A DNA stretch of 64,000 bases from positions 1-64,000 of the forward strand of contig CAJHNH020000693.1 of the NCBI GenBank assembly GCA_905116865.2, read 5' to 3'. Made by a program: the position numbers and the translations under genes. The notes below the pieces were generated by a model, which was not told the origin of the DNA, did no database searches, and saw only the letters and a program-made list of their open reading frames with translations. The DNA is from Candidula unifasciata. Its lineage: Eukaryota > Mollusca > Gastropoda > Stylommatophora > Geomitridae. This document shows, piece after piece, positions 54,301 through 58,739 of the stretch; the first letter of the stretch is position 1; the number at the start of each line of letters is the position of its first letter.

Positions 54301-55785
54301 TGCTTGTAATTCCTCACACATCAAACATACCATACCTGCAGGGTTGCTTGTAATTCCTCACACATCAAACATACCATACCTGCAGGGTTGCTTGTAATTC
54401 CTCACACATCAAACACACCATACCTGCAGGGTTGCTTGTAATTCCTCTGTGGTTGAATAATTTGTTTCTTCCATTTGTAGTATTCTCTCTGTTAAGCATG
54501 CTAGGGAAGCTTCACTGATAGCACCATCACTATTTGCTGACTTGTTGCTCTGCTTATCCCAGTTGGCAGTGTCCAGTGAAAGTACTGATGGATGGTCAGG
54601 TGTCCCACACAGATCAGGTAGCGACATTCCTGGCTCTGAGGCAGACAAAGATGTAGATCGATGAAGGTCTGAACCGTCAACTTCACTTAAGAGAGTCTTC
54701 TCAGAAACCCCAACAAAAGTGATATTTATAGGATTTGTGTGGCTTTTTGTATGTCCTCCATCTGTGGAGATGCTGTAACAGCTCAAGCAGGTTTGCAGAT
54801 AGATGTCAGAAGTGTTATCATGACTATCAGCTGTGTCGGCACAAGAATTCTTCATCATGAGCTTTTCAGAGTCCGTGATCTGTTCTGCTGGAAATCCAAG
54901 CTCTTGTAGTCTGTCAACAAGTAATTTATTTTGGTTCCTAAGTAACTCCATTTCTTCTCTGCTCTCACTGCATGATATCTGATCTTTCAGTCTCTTAACT
55001 TCATATTTGTATTTTTCAATCTCACCCTTCCTGCTTTCTGCCACTTTAGTCAGTTCTGATATCCTTCCCTCAAGTATCTTCTTTTCTTTCTCAAAATTAG
55101 CCAACAGTTCAGCATTGAAAGCCATGACGTCTGCAGGAGCTGATGTACGCTTCTTCAAAAATTTATCTTTGCAAATATTCTGTGTACTCTGAGCTCGCTT
55201 GATGGCCAGGTTGCTGGATGACTTAGACGATGATGATTTCAGGCTTGTTCTGTCTATGGACTGTGTACTAGATGCCTTCCGCATGTTGGCAGCTAAACTA
55301 TTTAGCTTTCCTGCTTTGGATTTCATAATAACTGAGTTTCTCTCCCTCACCCGAATGGCTAGATTTTCTTTATTTTTTTCAGCAAGGTCTGCTTCAGTTT
55401 TTGTCAACAAAGAAACAGGTTGAGGAGACTCCACGACTGTTGTTAAAGATGCAGTCTTCCCCTGACTGCTTAGGTTTTCCTGGCTTTTACTGATGAACTT
55501 TTTAGCTACAGAAGTTTTATCTTTGAATCTGTCTTTGTGACTAAGACCTGAATGGTCTGACTTTGAATGTTTCATTCCCATTGCCTGCTCTGTTACTCCT
55601 TCACTTGTGATGATGGAAACAGCTGGATTTGCTGCAAGGCAAGCTCCTGATGATATAATGTTGGCAGTGCTGCCACAAACTGTGGTGGTAGGGACTGTGT
55701 TAGCAGCTTTGTTTACAGAGGCACTGTTCCCAGCTCCAGGACCTACAGTTGCTGCTGCCCGGACACACCTCTCTTGCTTCTTCAT
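15208..55785 (-). CDS. SPECC1L: Cytospin-A / SPECC1L-like protein, 13 coding exons (complete reconstruction)
   Basis: Seen: 13 exons joined by GT-AG introns with matching phases give about 1150 residues (human SPECC1L is about 1117). Coding exons, 5' to 3': 55785-54424, 51351-51223, 48669-48461, 42183-42042, 40751-40562, 37957-37819, 37383-37278, 33654-33385, 30376-29874, 25800-25674, 20426-20310, 16367-16308, 15306-15208. Domains: basic Ser/Thr-rich N-terminus (1-215), interrupted coiled coil (about 215-860), Ser/Pro-rich linker (about 865-1030), CH domain (about 1042-1148) with conserved [20 protein letters not shown] and ERPDWQ. The start is fixed by an in-frame TGA 21 bases upstream in the same exon. 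Known of the family: a cytoplasmic scaffold that binds actin and microtubules, works with non-muscle myosin regulation and adherens junctions, and causes facial clefting when mutated in humans. Invertebrates usually have one co-orthologue of SPECC1 and SPECC1L, so the symbol is approximate. Odd: three of its splice sites lie inside tandem repeats. Confidence 0.95.
15305..15605 (-). repeat. Tandem repeat carrying the exon 13 splice acceptor
   Basis: About nine copies of a unit of 30 bases (inner copies), becoming 33-37 bases further out. Read on the minus strand each unit ends in a pyrimidine tract and CAG (CTTCTCCTGTTGCAG) followed by AAT or AAC. The innermost copy is the real exon 13 acceptor. 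The four next AG positions (15337, 15367, 15397, 15427) are exactly 30 bases apart and in frame. Confidence 0.9.
15655..16120 (+). mobile_element. LINE RNase H tail in intron 12, antisense to the gene
   Basis: Includes [37 protein letters not shown] and [18 protein letters not shown], the RNase H end and Cys-rich C-terminus of the same family as the 11.5-13.9 kb LINE. Nucleotide similarity extends into its upstream part (CACGGGTAGTGAGCATACTT). 5' truncated. Confidence 0.85.
16308..16367 (-). CDS. SPECC1L: SPECC1L-like exon 12 (CH domain, 20 codons)
   Basis: 60 bases, phase 0 at both ends, too short for routine ORF calling. Acceptor TTTTCATTGCAG, donor ACTCTG|GTATGT. Encodes [20 protein letters not shown], aligning with vertebrate [20 protein letters not shown]. 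Found by looking for the missing CH-domain segment between exons 11 and 13. Confidence 0.94.
16668..19390. repeat. 24-bp minisatellite, about 113 copies, intron 11
   Basis: Unit GTGTGCTAACTGGGCTATTA plus GAAT. The 24-base length keeps most frames open on both strands for hundreds of codons ([16 protein letters not shown] and STHSNSPV repeats). Variant units (CCTAAC, GGAATG, GGATATT, TTTGCTA) recur in blocks, e.g. the same series at about 17.72-17.87 and 18.34-18.49 kb, so higher-order duplication occurred. It lies between exons 11 and 12 and is spliced out. Confidence 0.95.
19565..19845. mobile_element. Candidate MITE with terminal inverted repeats
   Basis: Left end CAAGTCAATCAGTAAGTCAC then AAATG; the right end, reverse-complemented, reads GAAGTCAATAAGTCAGTCAC then AAATG. 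About 280 bases apart with no coding capacity. Target duplication not clear. Confidence 0.6.
20097..20310 (-). repeat. 100-bp repeat duplicating the exon 11 3' end and donor
   Basis: Exact 100-base period: the donor context recurs at 20110, 20210 and 20310. Each extra copy holds roughly 60 exon-derived bases ([20 protein letters not shown]) plus the GTAGATATG donor and about 35 intron bases. Only the 20310 copy is joined to the full exon. 100 is not a multiple of 3. Confidence 0.9.
20310..20426 (-). CDS. SPECC1L: SPECC1L-like exon 11 (CH domain core)
   Basis: 117 bases, 39 codons, phase 0. Acceptor AAATTACAG, donor GATAAG|GTAGAT. Encodes [20 protein letters not shown] then [18 protein letters not shown], nearly the vertebrate CH-domain core. 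The 3' half of the exon with its donor is repeated twice more just downstream (20097-20296). Confidence 0.95.
20455..21495. repeat. 69-bp minisatellite, 15 copies, intron 10
   Basis: Unit GGCTTGTGAGATAGTTGACA, GCTTGGTTTCAATCCTTGGT, CCACAGCATATTTATTGACA, CACAAGAAT. 69 is 23 codons, so the minus strand stays open ([20 protein letters not shown]). Copies are very similar, suggesting recent expansion. It starts about 30 bases beyond the exon 11 acceptor. Confidence 0.95.
21600..21935. repeat. Degenerate copies preceding the 37-bp array
   Basis: Scattered diverged versions of CATGTGCCATGTAATGTTCT, the unit of the next array. Confidence 0.6.
21940..22362. repeat. 37-bp minisatellite, about 11 copies (forward arm)
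   Basis: Unit ACAAAACAAATCATGTGCCA plus TGTAATGTTCTATCTGC. Reverse-complement copies occur at 23605-23810. Confidence 0.93.
22363..23035. repeat. 27-bp minisatellite, about 25 copies
   Basis: Unit GCATGAGGTCATGATGTTGT plus AAGCTTT; directly abuts the 37-bp array. 27 is a multiple of 3, hence open minus-strand frames (NIMTSCKAY). Confidence 0.94.
23036..23600. other. Intron 10 sequence, no feature recognised
   Basis: AT-rich unique sequence between repeat arrays. Confidence 0.6.
23605..23810. repeat. 37-bp minisatellite, inverted arm, about 5 copies
   Basis: Units such as ATGGCACATGATTTGTTTTG plus TGCAGATAGAACATTAC are the reverse complement of the 21940-22362 unit. Confidence 0.9.
23812..24310. 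repeat. 20-bp minisatellite, about 25 copies
   Basis: Unit ATGTATCCCAAACACTGCAC with CTGC/CTTC and ATAC/ATCC variants. Confidence 0.94.
24485..24597. repeat. 56-bp direct duplication
   Basis: Two copies of a unit beginning AATGAGGACC and ending ATTACTAGCAT; one internal difference. Confidence 0.85.
24797..25003. repeat. 25-bp minisatellite, 8 copies, at the end of a LINE fragment
   Basis: Unit GGTCCTCAATCAACTCACAG plus TGGTT. It abuts the minus-strand LINE tail at 25005-25370. Confidence 0.92.
25005..25370 (-). mobile_element. RTE-type LINE C-terminal fragment
   Basis: Minus strand reads [14 protein letters not shown], a WNPQG-(basic)-R stretch and TWGELHAV, the usual C-terminal signature of endonuclease/reverse-transcriptase LINEs (WxGHVxR then TWGE). 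Stops interrupt it. Confidence 0.65.
25376..25607 (-). mobile_element. tRNA-derived SINE, family 1, copy A
   Basis: On the minus strand an A-box-like TGGCTAAGTTGATG and a B-box GGGTTCGATCCC form a tRNA-like head; the body ends GGATACGCACCTAACC. An ACTGATTT flank on both sides is a likely target duplication. Same family at 39439 and 42338. Confidence 0.82.
25674..25800 (-). CDS. SPECC1L: SPECC1L-like exon 10 (start of CH domain)
   Basis: 127 bases, phase 2 in and phase 0 out. Acceptor CTGATTACAG, donor TATTCA|GTAAGT. Encodes [20 protein letters not shown] then [11 protein letters not shown]. This is helix 1 of the CH domain and aligns to the vertebrate [19 protein letters not shown] block. 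Confidence 0.95.
25985..26820. repeat. 13-bp minisatellite, about 60 copies, intron 9
   Basis: Alternating TTACCATACACTG and TTATCATACACTG. A variant block (CAATGTTATCTTACACTGTA then ACCACACAGTGTTACTG) recurs near 26200, 26510 and 26670, giving higher-order structure. Confidence 0.94.
26940..27310 (+). mobile_element. LINE reverse transcriptase fragment
   Basis: [20 protein letters not shown] is RT motif C (FADD with catalytic Asp pair), followed by [20 protein letters not shown], the typical motif D/E context of RTE-type LINEs. Truncated on both sides. Confidence 0.8.
27311..27860. other. Intron 9 sequence, no feature recognised
   Basis: Unique sequence with a short poly-T run; no coding or repeat signal. 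Confidence 0.55.
27865..28420. mobile_element. Interspersed repeat R, copy 1
   Basis: Over about 550 bases this matches 56568-57222 and, reverse-complemented and internally deleted, 61695-61975. Shared landmarks: TTTCAGCTTCATAGCAAACG, CTCAGAAGCTGGGCGAC and AATGGAGCAAAAATGCATCG. One end is a short (CTGGTAGT)n tract. No coding capacity; class unknown. Confidence 0.8.
28555..28818. repeat. 21-bp repeat, about 12 copies
   Basis: Unit AATATCCCAGGAGCAGAACC plus T; open in all copies as EPNIPGA on plus and RFCSWDI on minus because 21 is a multiple of 3. Intronic. Confidence 0.94.
28895..29041. mobile_element. MITE, TTAA-flanked, copy 1
   Basis: Ends TTAACTCTCTGAGTCCCA and, reverse-complemented, TTAAACTCCTTGAGTCCCA: inverted repeats next to TTAA, the target preferred by piggyBac-type transposases. 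Same element inverted at 59596-59737. Confidence 0.8.
29042..29873. other. Intron 9 sequence, no feature recognised
   Basis: AT-rich unique sequence between the MITE and exon 9. Confidence 0.6.
29874..30376 (-). CDS. SPECC1L: SPECC1L-like exon 9 (linker)
   Basis: 503 bases, phase 0 in and phase 2 out. Acceptor GACTTTCAG, donor AATCGT|GTGAGT. Begins with [12 protein letters not shown] (vertebrate AVERDLAALRQG), then a Ser/Pro-rich low-complexity linker with [11 protein letters not shown], several S-P sites and RRSSG, consistent with a disordered phosphorylated region between the coiled coil and the CH domain. Confidence 0.93.
30484..30895. mobile_element. Interspersed repeat Q, copy 1 (with AT microsatellite)
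   Basis: Shares with 45655-46140, in order: a CTTCTTCTT start, TTTTACAGATCTGGCT and TTGTTAGGGAGGCAGTG. A TA/TATACTTG microsatellite (30628-30730) interrupts it. Non-coding; class unknown. Confidence 0.72.
30896..31660 (-). mobile_element. RTE-type LINE fragment, internally deleted
   Basis: Minus strand in order: [18 protein letters not shown] and [20 protein letters not shown] (RT motif A, here [11 protein letters not shown]), then [20 protein letters not shown], then [12 protein letters not shown] and MEEVK near the C-terminus. A C-run and deletion (31436-31460) separate the first parts, so the YADD segment is lost. Confidence 0.8.
31679..31996 (+). mobile_element. tRNA-derived SINE, family 2
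   Basis: tRNA-like head: GGAGCTGCGTGGTCTCAAGG with B-box GGTTCAATCCCC, followed by a body of about 230 bases ending near TGGGCTGACTTGAAAA. Single copy in the window. Confidence 0.75.
32000..32165. repeat. Degenerate repeat of about 50 bp
   Basis: Three to four diverged copies of AAGTGTCATGCGTTTCA with CACGTTATAA. Confidence 0.6.
32635..33315. repeat. 54-bp minisatellite, about 12 copies, intron 8
   Basis: Unit CATCTAACTACTGACATACA, CTTGTTCTCCTTGTCACAAA, TCAGAAACACCATT. Ends about 70 bases short of the exon 8 donor. Confidence 0.94.
33385..33654 (-). CDS. SPECC1L: SPECC1L-like exon 8
   Basis: 270 bases, 90 codons, phase 0 at both ends. Acceptor TTGTGTTCAG, donor GGAAAG|GTATGG. Carries one of the best conserved family blocks, [19 protein letters not shown] (vertebrate [19 protein letters not shown]), followed by Gln-rich coiled coil. 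Confidence 0.95.
33940..34060 (+). mobile_element. Possible SINE head (tRNA-like), truncated
   Basis: GTAGCCCTATGGTATTGTCA, then GAGGTTCCAGGGTTCCACTC, resembles the A- and B-box arrangement of a tRNA-derived SINE; followed by a G-rich run. Confidence 0.45.
34285..36790. repeat. 37-bp minisatellite, about 68 copies, intron 7
   Basis: Unit ACTAGTGATGAGTGAGAGAC plus TAACTGTCTGCATACAA, with 32- and 33-base variants. A block of about 412 bases is repeated three times (markers near 34411, 34822 and 35237), after which order becomes less regular. Confidence 0.95.
37278..37383 (-). CDS. SPECC1L: SPECC1L-like exon 7
   Basis: 106 bases, phase 2 in and phase 0 out. Acceptor AATTCTGCAG, donor CAGGAG|GTGAGG. 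Encodes Lys/Glu/Gln-rich coiled coil ([18 protein letters not shown]). Too short to stand alone; accepted because both splice sites and phases fit its neighbours. Confidence 0.87.
37819..37957 (-). CDS. SPECC1L: SPECC1L-like exon 6
   Basis: 139 bases, phase 1 in and phase 2 out. Acceptor GACTCCTCAG, donor TGTGACAG|GTACAG. Encodes [20 protein letters not shown], like the vertebrate LRSDLDEKETERSDMKETI region. Coiled coil. Confidence 0.9.
38010..38600. other. Intron 5 sequence, no feature recognised
   Basis: Around 38.34-38.6 kb the plus strand (ends with GGGGAAACTGAGGGAGACGT) may be a decayed LINE tail, but I cannot support it. Confidence 0.4.
38620..38890. repeat. 33-bp repeat, about 7 copies
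   Basis: Unit GAAGGCAACGGAGTACGTGT plus GGGTATGTCTGAA; multiple-of-3 unit, open in several frames. Confidence 0.9.
39439..39667 (-). mobile_element. tRNA-derived SINE, family 1, copy B
   Basis: Same A-box/B-box head (TGGCTAAGTCGATG; GGGTTTGATCCC) and body as copy A. Flanked by GTTAATGCTTAA (39426) and GTTAACGCTTAA (39668), a clear target-site duplication with one mismatch. Confidence 0.88.
39925..40085 (+). mobile_element. SINE family 3 body, copy 1
   Basis: AGTCCTGGGAAGTAAAGGTG, GATGTTGACCACATCATTCA and GAGTGCTGATTGGTC align with the reverse complement of 51720-51790. The tRNA-like head is not evident here. Confidence 0.65.
40562..40751 (-). CDS. SPECC1L: SPECC1L-like exon 5
   Basis: 190 bases, phase 0 in and phase 1 out. 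Acceptor CCTGCTAG, donor CTAACAG|GTATGG. Contains [20 protein letters not shown], the counterpart of the vertebrate DLLESVRLDKEKAETL motif. Coiled coil. Confidence 0.93.
41015..41195. repeat. 57-bp repeat, 3 copies
   Basis: Unit AAAACTGTGGTCCTGACCAG, CCATTTCTGAAACCACAGGA, TGAGATGAGATTGTGGC. Confidence 0.92.
41200..42041. other. Intron 4 sequence, no feature recognised
   Basis: AT-rich unique sequence running up to the exon 4 donor. Confidence 0.6.
42042..42183 (-). CDS. SPECC1L: SPECC1L-like exon 4
   Basis: 142 bases, phase 2 in and phase 0 out. Acceptor CATTTTCAG, donor AGCAAA|GTGAGC. Coiled coil: [18 protein letters not shown] and [15 protein letters not shown], equivalent to the IEMNRLKAQLENEKQK stretch of vertebrate SPECC1L. 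Confidence 0.92.
42338..42568 (-). mobile_element. tRNA-derived SINE, family 1, copy C
   Basis: Head with GGGTTCGATCCC B-box; body as in the other two copies. Flanks ATTTCCTCAAAA and ATTTTCTCAAAA are a target-site duplication with one mismatch. Confidence 0.88.
42580..43630. other. Intron 3 sequence with a possible decayed transposase
   Basis: On the plus strand 43150-43250 reads [20 protein letters not shown] then [12 protein letters not shown], which looks like a helix-turn-helix segment of an IS630/Tc1-like transposase. Stops follow and no DDE motif could be found. Confidence 0.3.
43640..43965 (+). mobile_element. LINE RNase H tail, third copy
   Basis: [20 protein letters not shown], then [20 protein letters not shown], matches the 11.5-kb and 15.7-kb LINE tails. 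5' truncated within the NEQADRLAG motif. Confidence 0.85.
44250..44700 (-). mobile_element. RTE-type LINE C-terminus (uninterrupted copy)
   Basis: Minus strand: an [13 protein letters not shown] start and [10 protein letters not shown] near 44.65 kb, then [40 protein letters not shown] and stop. A second copy at 59265-59830 carries a MITE at the site that is empty here. Confidence 0.83.
44701..45500. other. Intron 3 sequence, no feature recognised
   Basis: AT-rich, with A-runs at 44.73-44.78 kb; 45.16-45.23 kb contains a short imperfect duplication (AGGTCAACCAACCAGAAGTG / AGGTCGACCAATCAAAACTG). Confidence 0.5.
45509..45614. repeat. 25-bp repeat, 4-5 copies
   Basis: Unit ATGTCCCCCTCTTCTGTGGC plus AAACT. 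Confidence 0.9.
45655..46140. mobile_element. Interspersed repeat Q, copy 2
   Basis: Begins TTCTTCTTCTTTG; contains TTTTACAGATCTGGCTTATT and TGTTAGGGAGGCAGTG as in copy 1 at 30484-30895. Confidence 0.72.
46210..48180 (+). mobile_element. LINE 3' end expanded by an internal minisatellite
   Basis: 46215-46300 matches the end of the LINE ORF at 61.2-61.3 kb (KAWTELIPL here, KAWTEQILS there; then CTAGTGGATAATGA). 48020-48170 matches that LINE's 3' UTR (GTGGCTGTTGCATGGGAGGA here, GTGGCTGCTGCTTAGGAGGA there). Between them the segment at the ORF stop is repeated about 31 times. Confidence 0.8.
46258..48015. repeat. 58-bp minisatellite, about 31 copies, derived from a LINE tail
   Basis: Unit CTGTATGGTCTAAGCTAGTG, GATAATGATAAATCTCTGAT, GCTAATACGACTGTGTGA; some units lack a TGACTGTA block (about 50 bp). 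The unit resembles the single-copy LINE sequence at 61288-61340. Confidence 0.93.
48461..48669 (-). CDS. SPECC1L: SPECC1L-like exon 3
   Basis: 209 bases, phase 0 in and phase 2 out. Acceptor CATTTTCAG, donor ATACAG|GTGAGT. Encodes coiled coil with [16 protein letters not shown] and [12 protein letters not shown], matching the family's QDNKEAQEMI region. A 43-bp minisatellite begins about 60 bases upstream of its acceptor. Confidence 0.92.
48735..49612. repeat. 43-bp minisatellite with acceptor-like motif, intron 2
   Basis: About 20 copies. On the gene's sense (minus) strand each unit contains TTCTTGCTTCTCAG, a pyrimidine-rich run ending in CAG, which resembles a 3' splice site. The array ends about 65 bases before the exon 3 acceptor. 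Confidence 0.85.
49613..50229. other. Intron 2 sequence, no feature recognised
   Basis: Unique sequence; 50110-50230 may be the decayed start of the adjacent LINE fragment. Confidence 0.5.
50230..50740 (+). mobile_element. RTE-type LINE C-terminal fragment
   Basis: [51 protein letters not shown]: the C-terminal part after the RT domain in endonuclease/reverse-transcriptase LINEs. A frameshift separates ...GKRKKKMDR from [15 protein letters not shown]. Same family as 56.4-58.3 kb. Confidence 0.83.
51223..51351 (-). CDS. SPECC1L: SPECC1L-like exon 2
   Basis: 129 bases, 43 codons, phase 0 at both ends. Acceptor CTGCCATAG, donor CAC|GTAAGAG. The product ([16 protein letters not shown] through [15 protein letters not shown]) follows [10 protein letters not shown] exactly as ELADLQ...ESLCQQSDKLE does in vertebrate SPECC1L. 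Heptad-rich coiled coil. Confidence 0.92.
51605..51925 (-). mobile_element. tRNA-derived SINE, family 3, copy 2
   Basis: On the minus strand the head begins GCAGCCCCTGTGGCGTCACA and holds the B-box-like GGGTTCAATTCC; the body (GGGACGTAAAGGCGGCTGGA, GAGTGCTGATTGGTCAGTAC) matches 39925-40085. Lies in intron 1, same strand as the gene. Confidence 0.78.
52085..52800. repeat. 43-bp minisatellite, about 16 copies, intron 1
   Basis: Unit GGCTTTTAATACATGCATGG, TTAGTTACAGTACTTGTATT, GTT; TTAG-TTAC/TTAG-TAAC and TTTTAA/TTTCAA variants occur in matching pairs, showing block duplication. Confidence 0.95.
53080..53430 (+). mobile_element. RTE-type LINE 3' end, near-identical to 3213-3468
   Basis: Reads [20 protein letters not shown], then [20 protein letters not shown], ending REGHATE, stop and (TGAA)n. 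Longer at its 5' end than the 3.2-kb copy. Antisense to the gene in intron 1. Confidence 0.87.
53431..53689. other. Intron 1 unique sequence
   Basis: AT-rich sequence between the LINE tail and the donor array; no feature. Confidence 0.6.
53690..54444 (-). repeat. 44-bp array duplicating the exon 1 3' end and donor
   Basis: Seventeen copies with a 44-base period (one junction carries a 7-base insertion near 54198). On the minus strand each unit holds 24 exon bases (EELQATLQ), then the donor GTATGG and about 14 more intron bases. The copy at 54424 is the authentic exon end; the other 16 lie in intron 1. Confidence 0.92.
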
Positions 55786-55806
55786 GTCTTCGGATATCAG
55801 TCAGGT
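54424..55806 (-). CDS. SPECC1L: SPECC1L-like exon 1 (first coding exon, with short 5' UTR)
   Basis: Acceptor TTTCCTCCAG precedes 55806, so at least one non-coding 5' exon lies further upstream (not located). ATG is at 55785-55783; the family's human member also begins MKK. It encodes residues 1-454: Ala/Ser/Lys-rich sequence, a coiled-coil start near residues 218-300, then the conserved [11 protein letters not shown] and [10 protein letters not shown] block that directly precedes the donor CTGCAG|GTATGG. Phase 0. The last 24 coding bases and the donor are the final copy of a 17-copy tandem repeat. Confidence 0.93.
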
Positions 55807-56389
55807 CTGGAGGAAATTAACAGTCAATCATCAAATAATGAGGCTATGAAAACATAATATAAAGAACAAGTTAATGTGACATGCTTATAAATGAAATAGT
55901 GCTATTTAAGCAGTGATGAAAAGAGCAGAGGTAATGTCAAACCTGAAAGCATTGATATATACATATCATTCAGCCTCTCGGCACAGAGATCCACTTTAGC
56001 CCTGGGCTTTTTTTTTTCCATTGTCTCTTCTAGATTCATAGCATTTTATCCCAGGACCAATAGGTCCTGGTTGTGGGGGTCACCTTTTGAAGGATGTGCC
56101 TTTTCGGTCACGCACAATGCTCTTGGGTGTAGAAAGGTTTGCCAGGTCATAGGACTTACCACCTGAGTGCGCCCTTTTCACCTGTAAGGCTGGACCCAGA
56201 GGCCCACAAGGGGGAACAGCTTGTGTGTTCCACTGCCCAAGAGTCTTAGCCACTACAGCCCTGAGTCTCTATGACCCTCGACCCACTGTAAGTTTGTTGT
56301 TAGTGTGACCACAGCTCAAGCCAGTGAGACAAACTTCAACTCTGTTGCCACCCACTGATTTTTCTTCTGTGAAACTGATTTTAAGAAAG
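55807..56389. other. 5' intron/UTR region of the SPECC1L-like gene
   Basis: Upstream of the exon 1 acceptor. Contains low-complexity CCC/GGG-rich text around 56.0-56.3 kb but no recognised feature. Confidence 0.45.
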
Positions 56390-58270
56390 GAGACAAGTAT
56401 GTAAAAATTACAGAGGCATATCGCTGTTACCTACAAGCTATAAGATACTATTGGAGGTACTACTAAACAGGCTAAAACCATAAGTCGAAGCTATATTCGG
56501 TGATCATCAAGCAGGTTTCCGACAGAACAGATCAACAATATATCACATATTCATTTAAGGGTAGTCTTGGTAGTCTGGTAGTCTTAGTTTCAGCTTCATA
56601 GCAAACGGGTCACCCCATCTTTGCTCAGCTCCTGTGCCAACGAAAAACACACAGAATGTTTATCAAAGTCTCTTGTGGAAAGATTGACAGACTGCTGTCT
56701 CATCATATCTAGCATACACTCGCCTTAAAGCATACAGTAGCTATCTGAAATGCTAACACAAACAGTCCAACATTAGAAATGCAGTTCTTCATTGATGGTA
56801 GCAGAAGTCACCAACGGATCAGCAGTTGCCCACGCGATCAATTTTAATCACATACGGGCACCACCAACATTGCAATAACAGGCATCACGCCATTTTATGA
56901 ATCTACAATTCACACCACCACGTCGGTCACAGTCGAAAAAACATTCTAAATGAAATACGCAGCTCACAATGTCACACCATGCATTCAACTCAGAAGCTGG
57001 GCGACAAAACTATATCCAGTCTACAAATGGAGCAAAAATGCATCGGCCACCGTCCAGCAGAAGCAAAAGATTTGCCTCTGCTCCGAACAGTGCCCCTGCC
57101 TAGCATCCATTTTGACCCGATCTTGTCAACGAAAAAAACCGTAAACAGGCCAATGTAACAAAGCCAAAATAAAGACTTGTGGGGATTTGTATTGGATGGC
57201 ATCACAAAGTGAAAGGGTTAATAATTTGAAATCCAACATTATCTGAATATTGACCAGCCTGTGATTGTTTCAAGGCTTTGATTATTGCATTTAAGGGGAA
57301 AGGGCAGAGTGAAAATTAGTATTCTGGGAATACAGAAGAGATGAACATGATGGTTTTGTCAATTTTTAAAAATACATGTGATAATGTACAAAGAAAGTTT
57401 AAAGAATGCTATGTATGAATGACTTTGGAATACCAAAAGAGTTAATAACTATGTTTAAACTATGTATGGAAGACACTTGTAATATAGTAATAAATAAAGG
57501 CAGAAAGTCAGACCCTTTTCAAATAACATCTGGTTTAAAGCAAGGTAATGCTCGGTCCCCACTTCTTTTCAACTTGGCCCTGGAGAAAATTATAAGGAAA
57601 TTGAAACAAGAGTGTACTATAGGAGAAACTACAAGAATACTTGGATATGTTGATGACACTGTTATCACTGGAGAAAATGAACTAGTCTGTAAAAACACTG
57701 GCTCTCTTAAAAAAAAACAGCTCACAAAATGGGACTAGTTATCAATCAAGATAAGATAGAATACATAATGATAACAAGACAGGGAAAATATATAAACTCT
57801 GGTCACATAAAAGTCGATAATGTAAAAATCAAACGAACGGAAACATATAAGTACTTGGGTGCAAACTTCAATGGATCCAACATGCTGAGAGAAGAAATAC
57901 AAGCTAGAATACAATCTGGAAATAAAGTATGCTGTGCTTTTTAACATCTGCTAAAGTCAAAGTCTCTATCTTGCAACACCACCAAGACCAATCAGAATAT
58001 ATCAAATGTTGATAATACCAGTGGTTTTTTATATGGCTCTGAAACATGGAGCACAACTAACAGAGATAAAGCTCTATTACACATTTTTCTTACAACGAAT
58101 CTTTGGACCTATCAAAGATGCAAACAGTGGGGAATGGAGGGTGGGAAGCAACACAGAAATCACTGAGGCATCATGAGGGCTAAGAGACTGAAATGGCTGG
58201 AGCATACTATGAGAATATCAGAAGACAGAGAGGTAAAAAATTTTTGCGTAAGGGAGCGTATGGGCATAGA
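56390..58270 (+). mobile_element. RTE-type LINE reverse transcriptase, interrupted by repeat R
   Basis: 56400-56560 (with frameshifts) reads NYRGISLLPTSYKILLEVLL and GDHQAGFRQNRSTIYHIF, RT motifs 1-2. The interspersed repeat R follows (56568-57222). RT resumes at 57406: SGLKQGNARSPLLFNLALEK (motif B), GYVDDTVITGE (motif C, YVDD), GLVINQDKIEYIMITR, YKYLGANFNGSN, then GSETWST and KRLKWLEHTMRISEDREVKN to 58.26 kb. Known role: copies RNA into a nicked target. Dead through insertion, shifts and stops. Confidence 0.85.
56568..57222. mobile_element. Interspersed repeat R, copy 2, inserted in a LINE
   Basis: About 650 bases matching 27865-28420. Left border is TTAAGGGTAGTC with GGTAGTCT repeats; right border GAAAGGGTTAA. 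TTAA flanks both sides. It splits the RT domain of the LINE. Confidence 0.8.
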
Positions 58271-58735
58271 CCACTGAAGAAGAAGAAATTGATGTCAACG
58301 AAGAATTAATTCTGAACCAAAGACTGACAACTAGCCACTCAAAAGCAGATAAAATGTTATTAAAGTGTATCTACCCACTGGCTTAAAATGCAAGACAATG
58401 TAAATGTCACACAGAACCAACTTCTGTGTGAGATATGGAAGACTGCCCCAGAGAAAACTCCAGCGTCAAAGACAGAGAAGAGATGACATTTTCTTCAAGT
58501 ATCATAAGTTTATAGTATTACAATACATTTCTGTGAAACTGTACTCTAACAATGAAGTTTAAATTGATAGTTTTGTAAAATTAAATACAATATGTATGTA
58601 TGTATTCACTTTTACATGATTTTATTTTGATTGTTGTCCCCAAATCCTCAGTAAAATCATGTAACAGTAAAAATGTATTAGGAGATTTCAGCTATCCGTC
58701 TATTGGGTTATCTGTAATAAACCTGGAGCCCTGAG
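58271..58735. other. No feature recognised
   Basis: AT-rich sequence after the LINE fragment; probably decayed LINE 3' sequence at its start. Confidence 0.45.
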
Positions 58736-58739
58736 GTAA

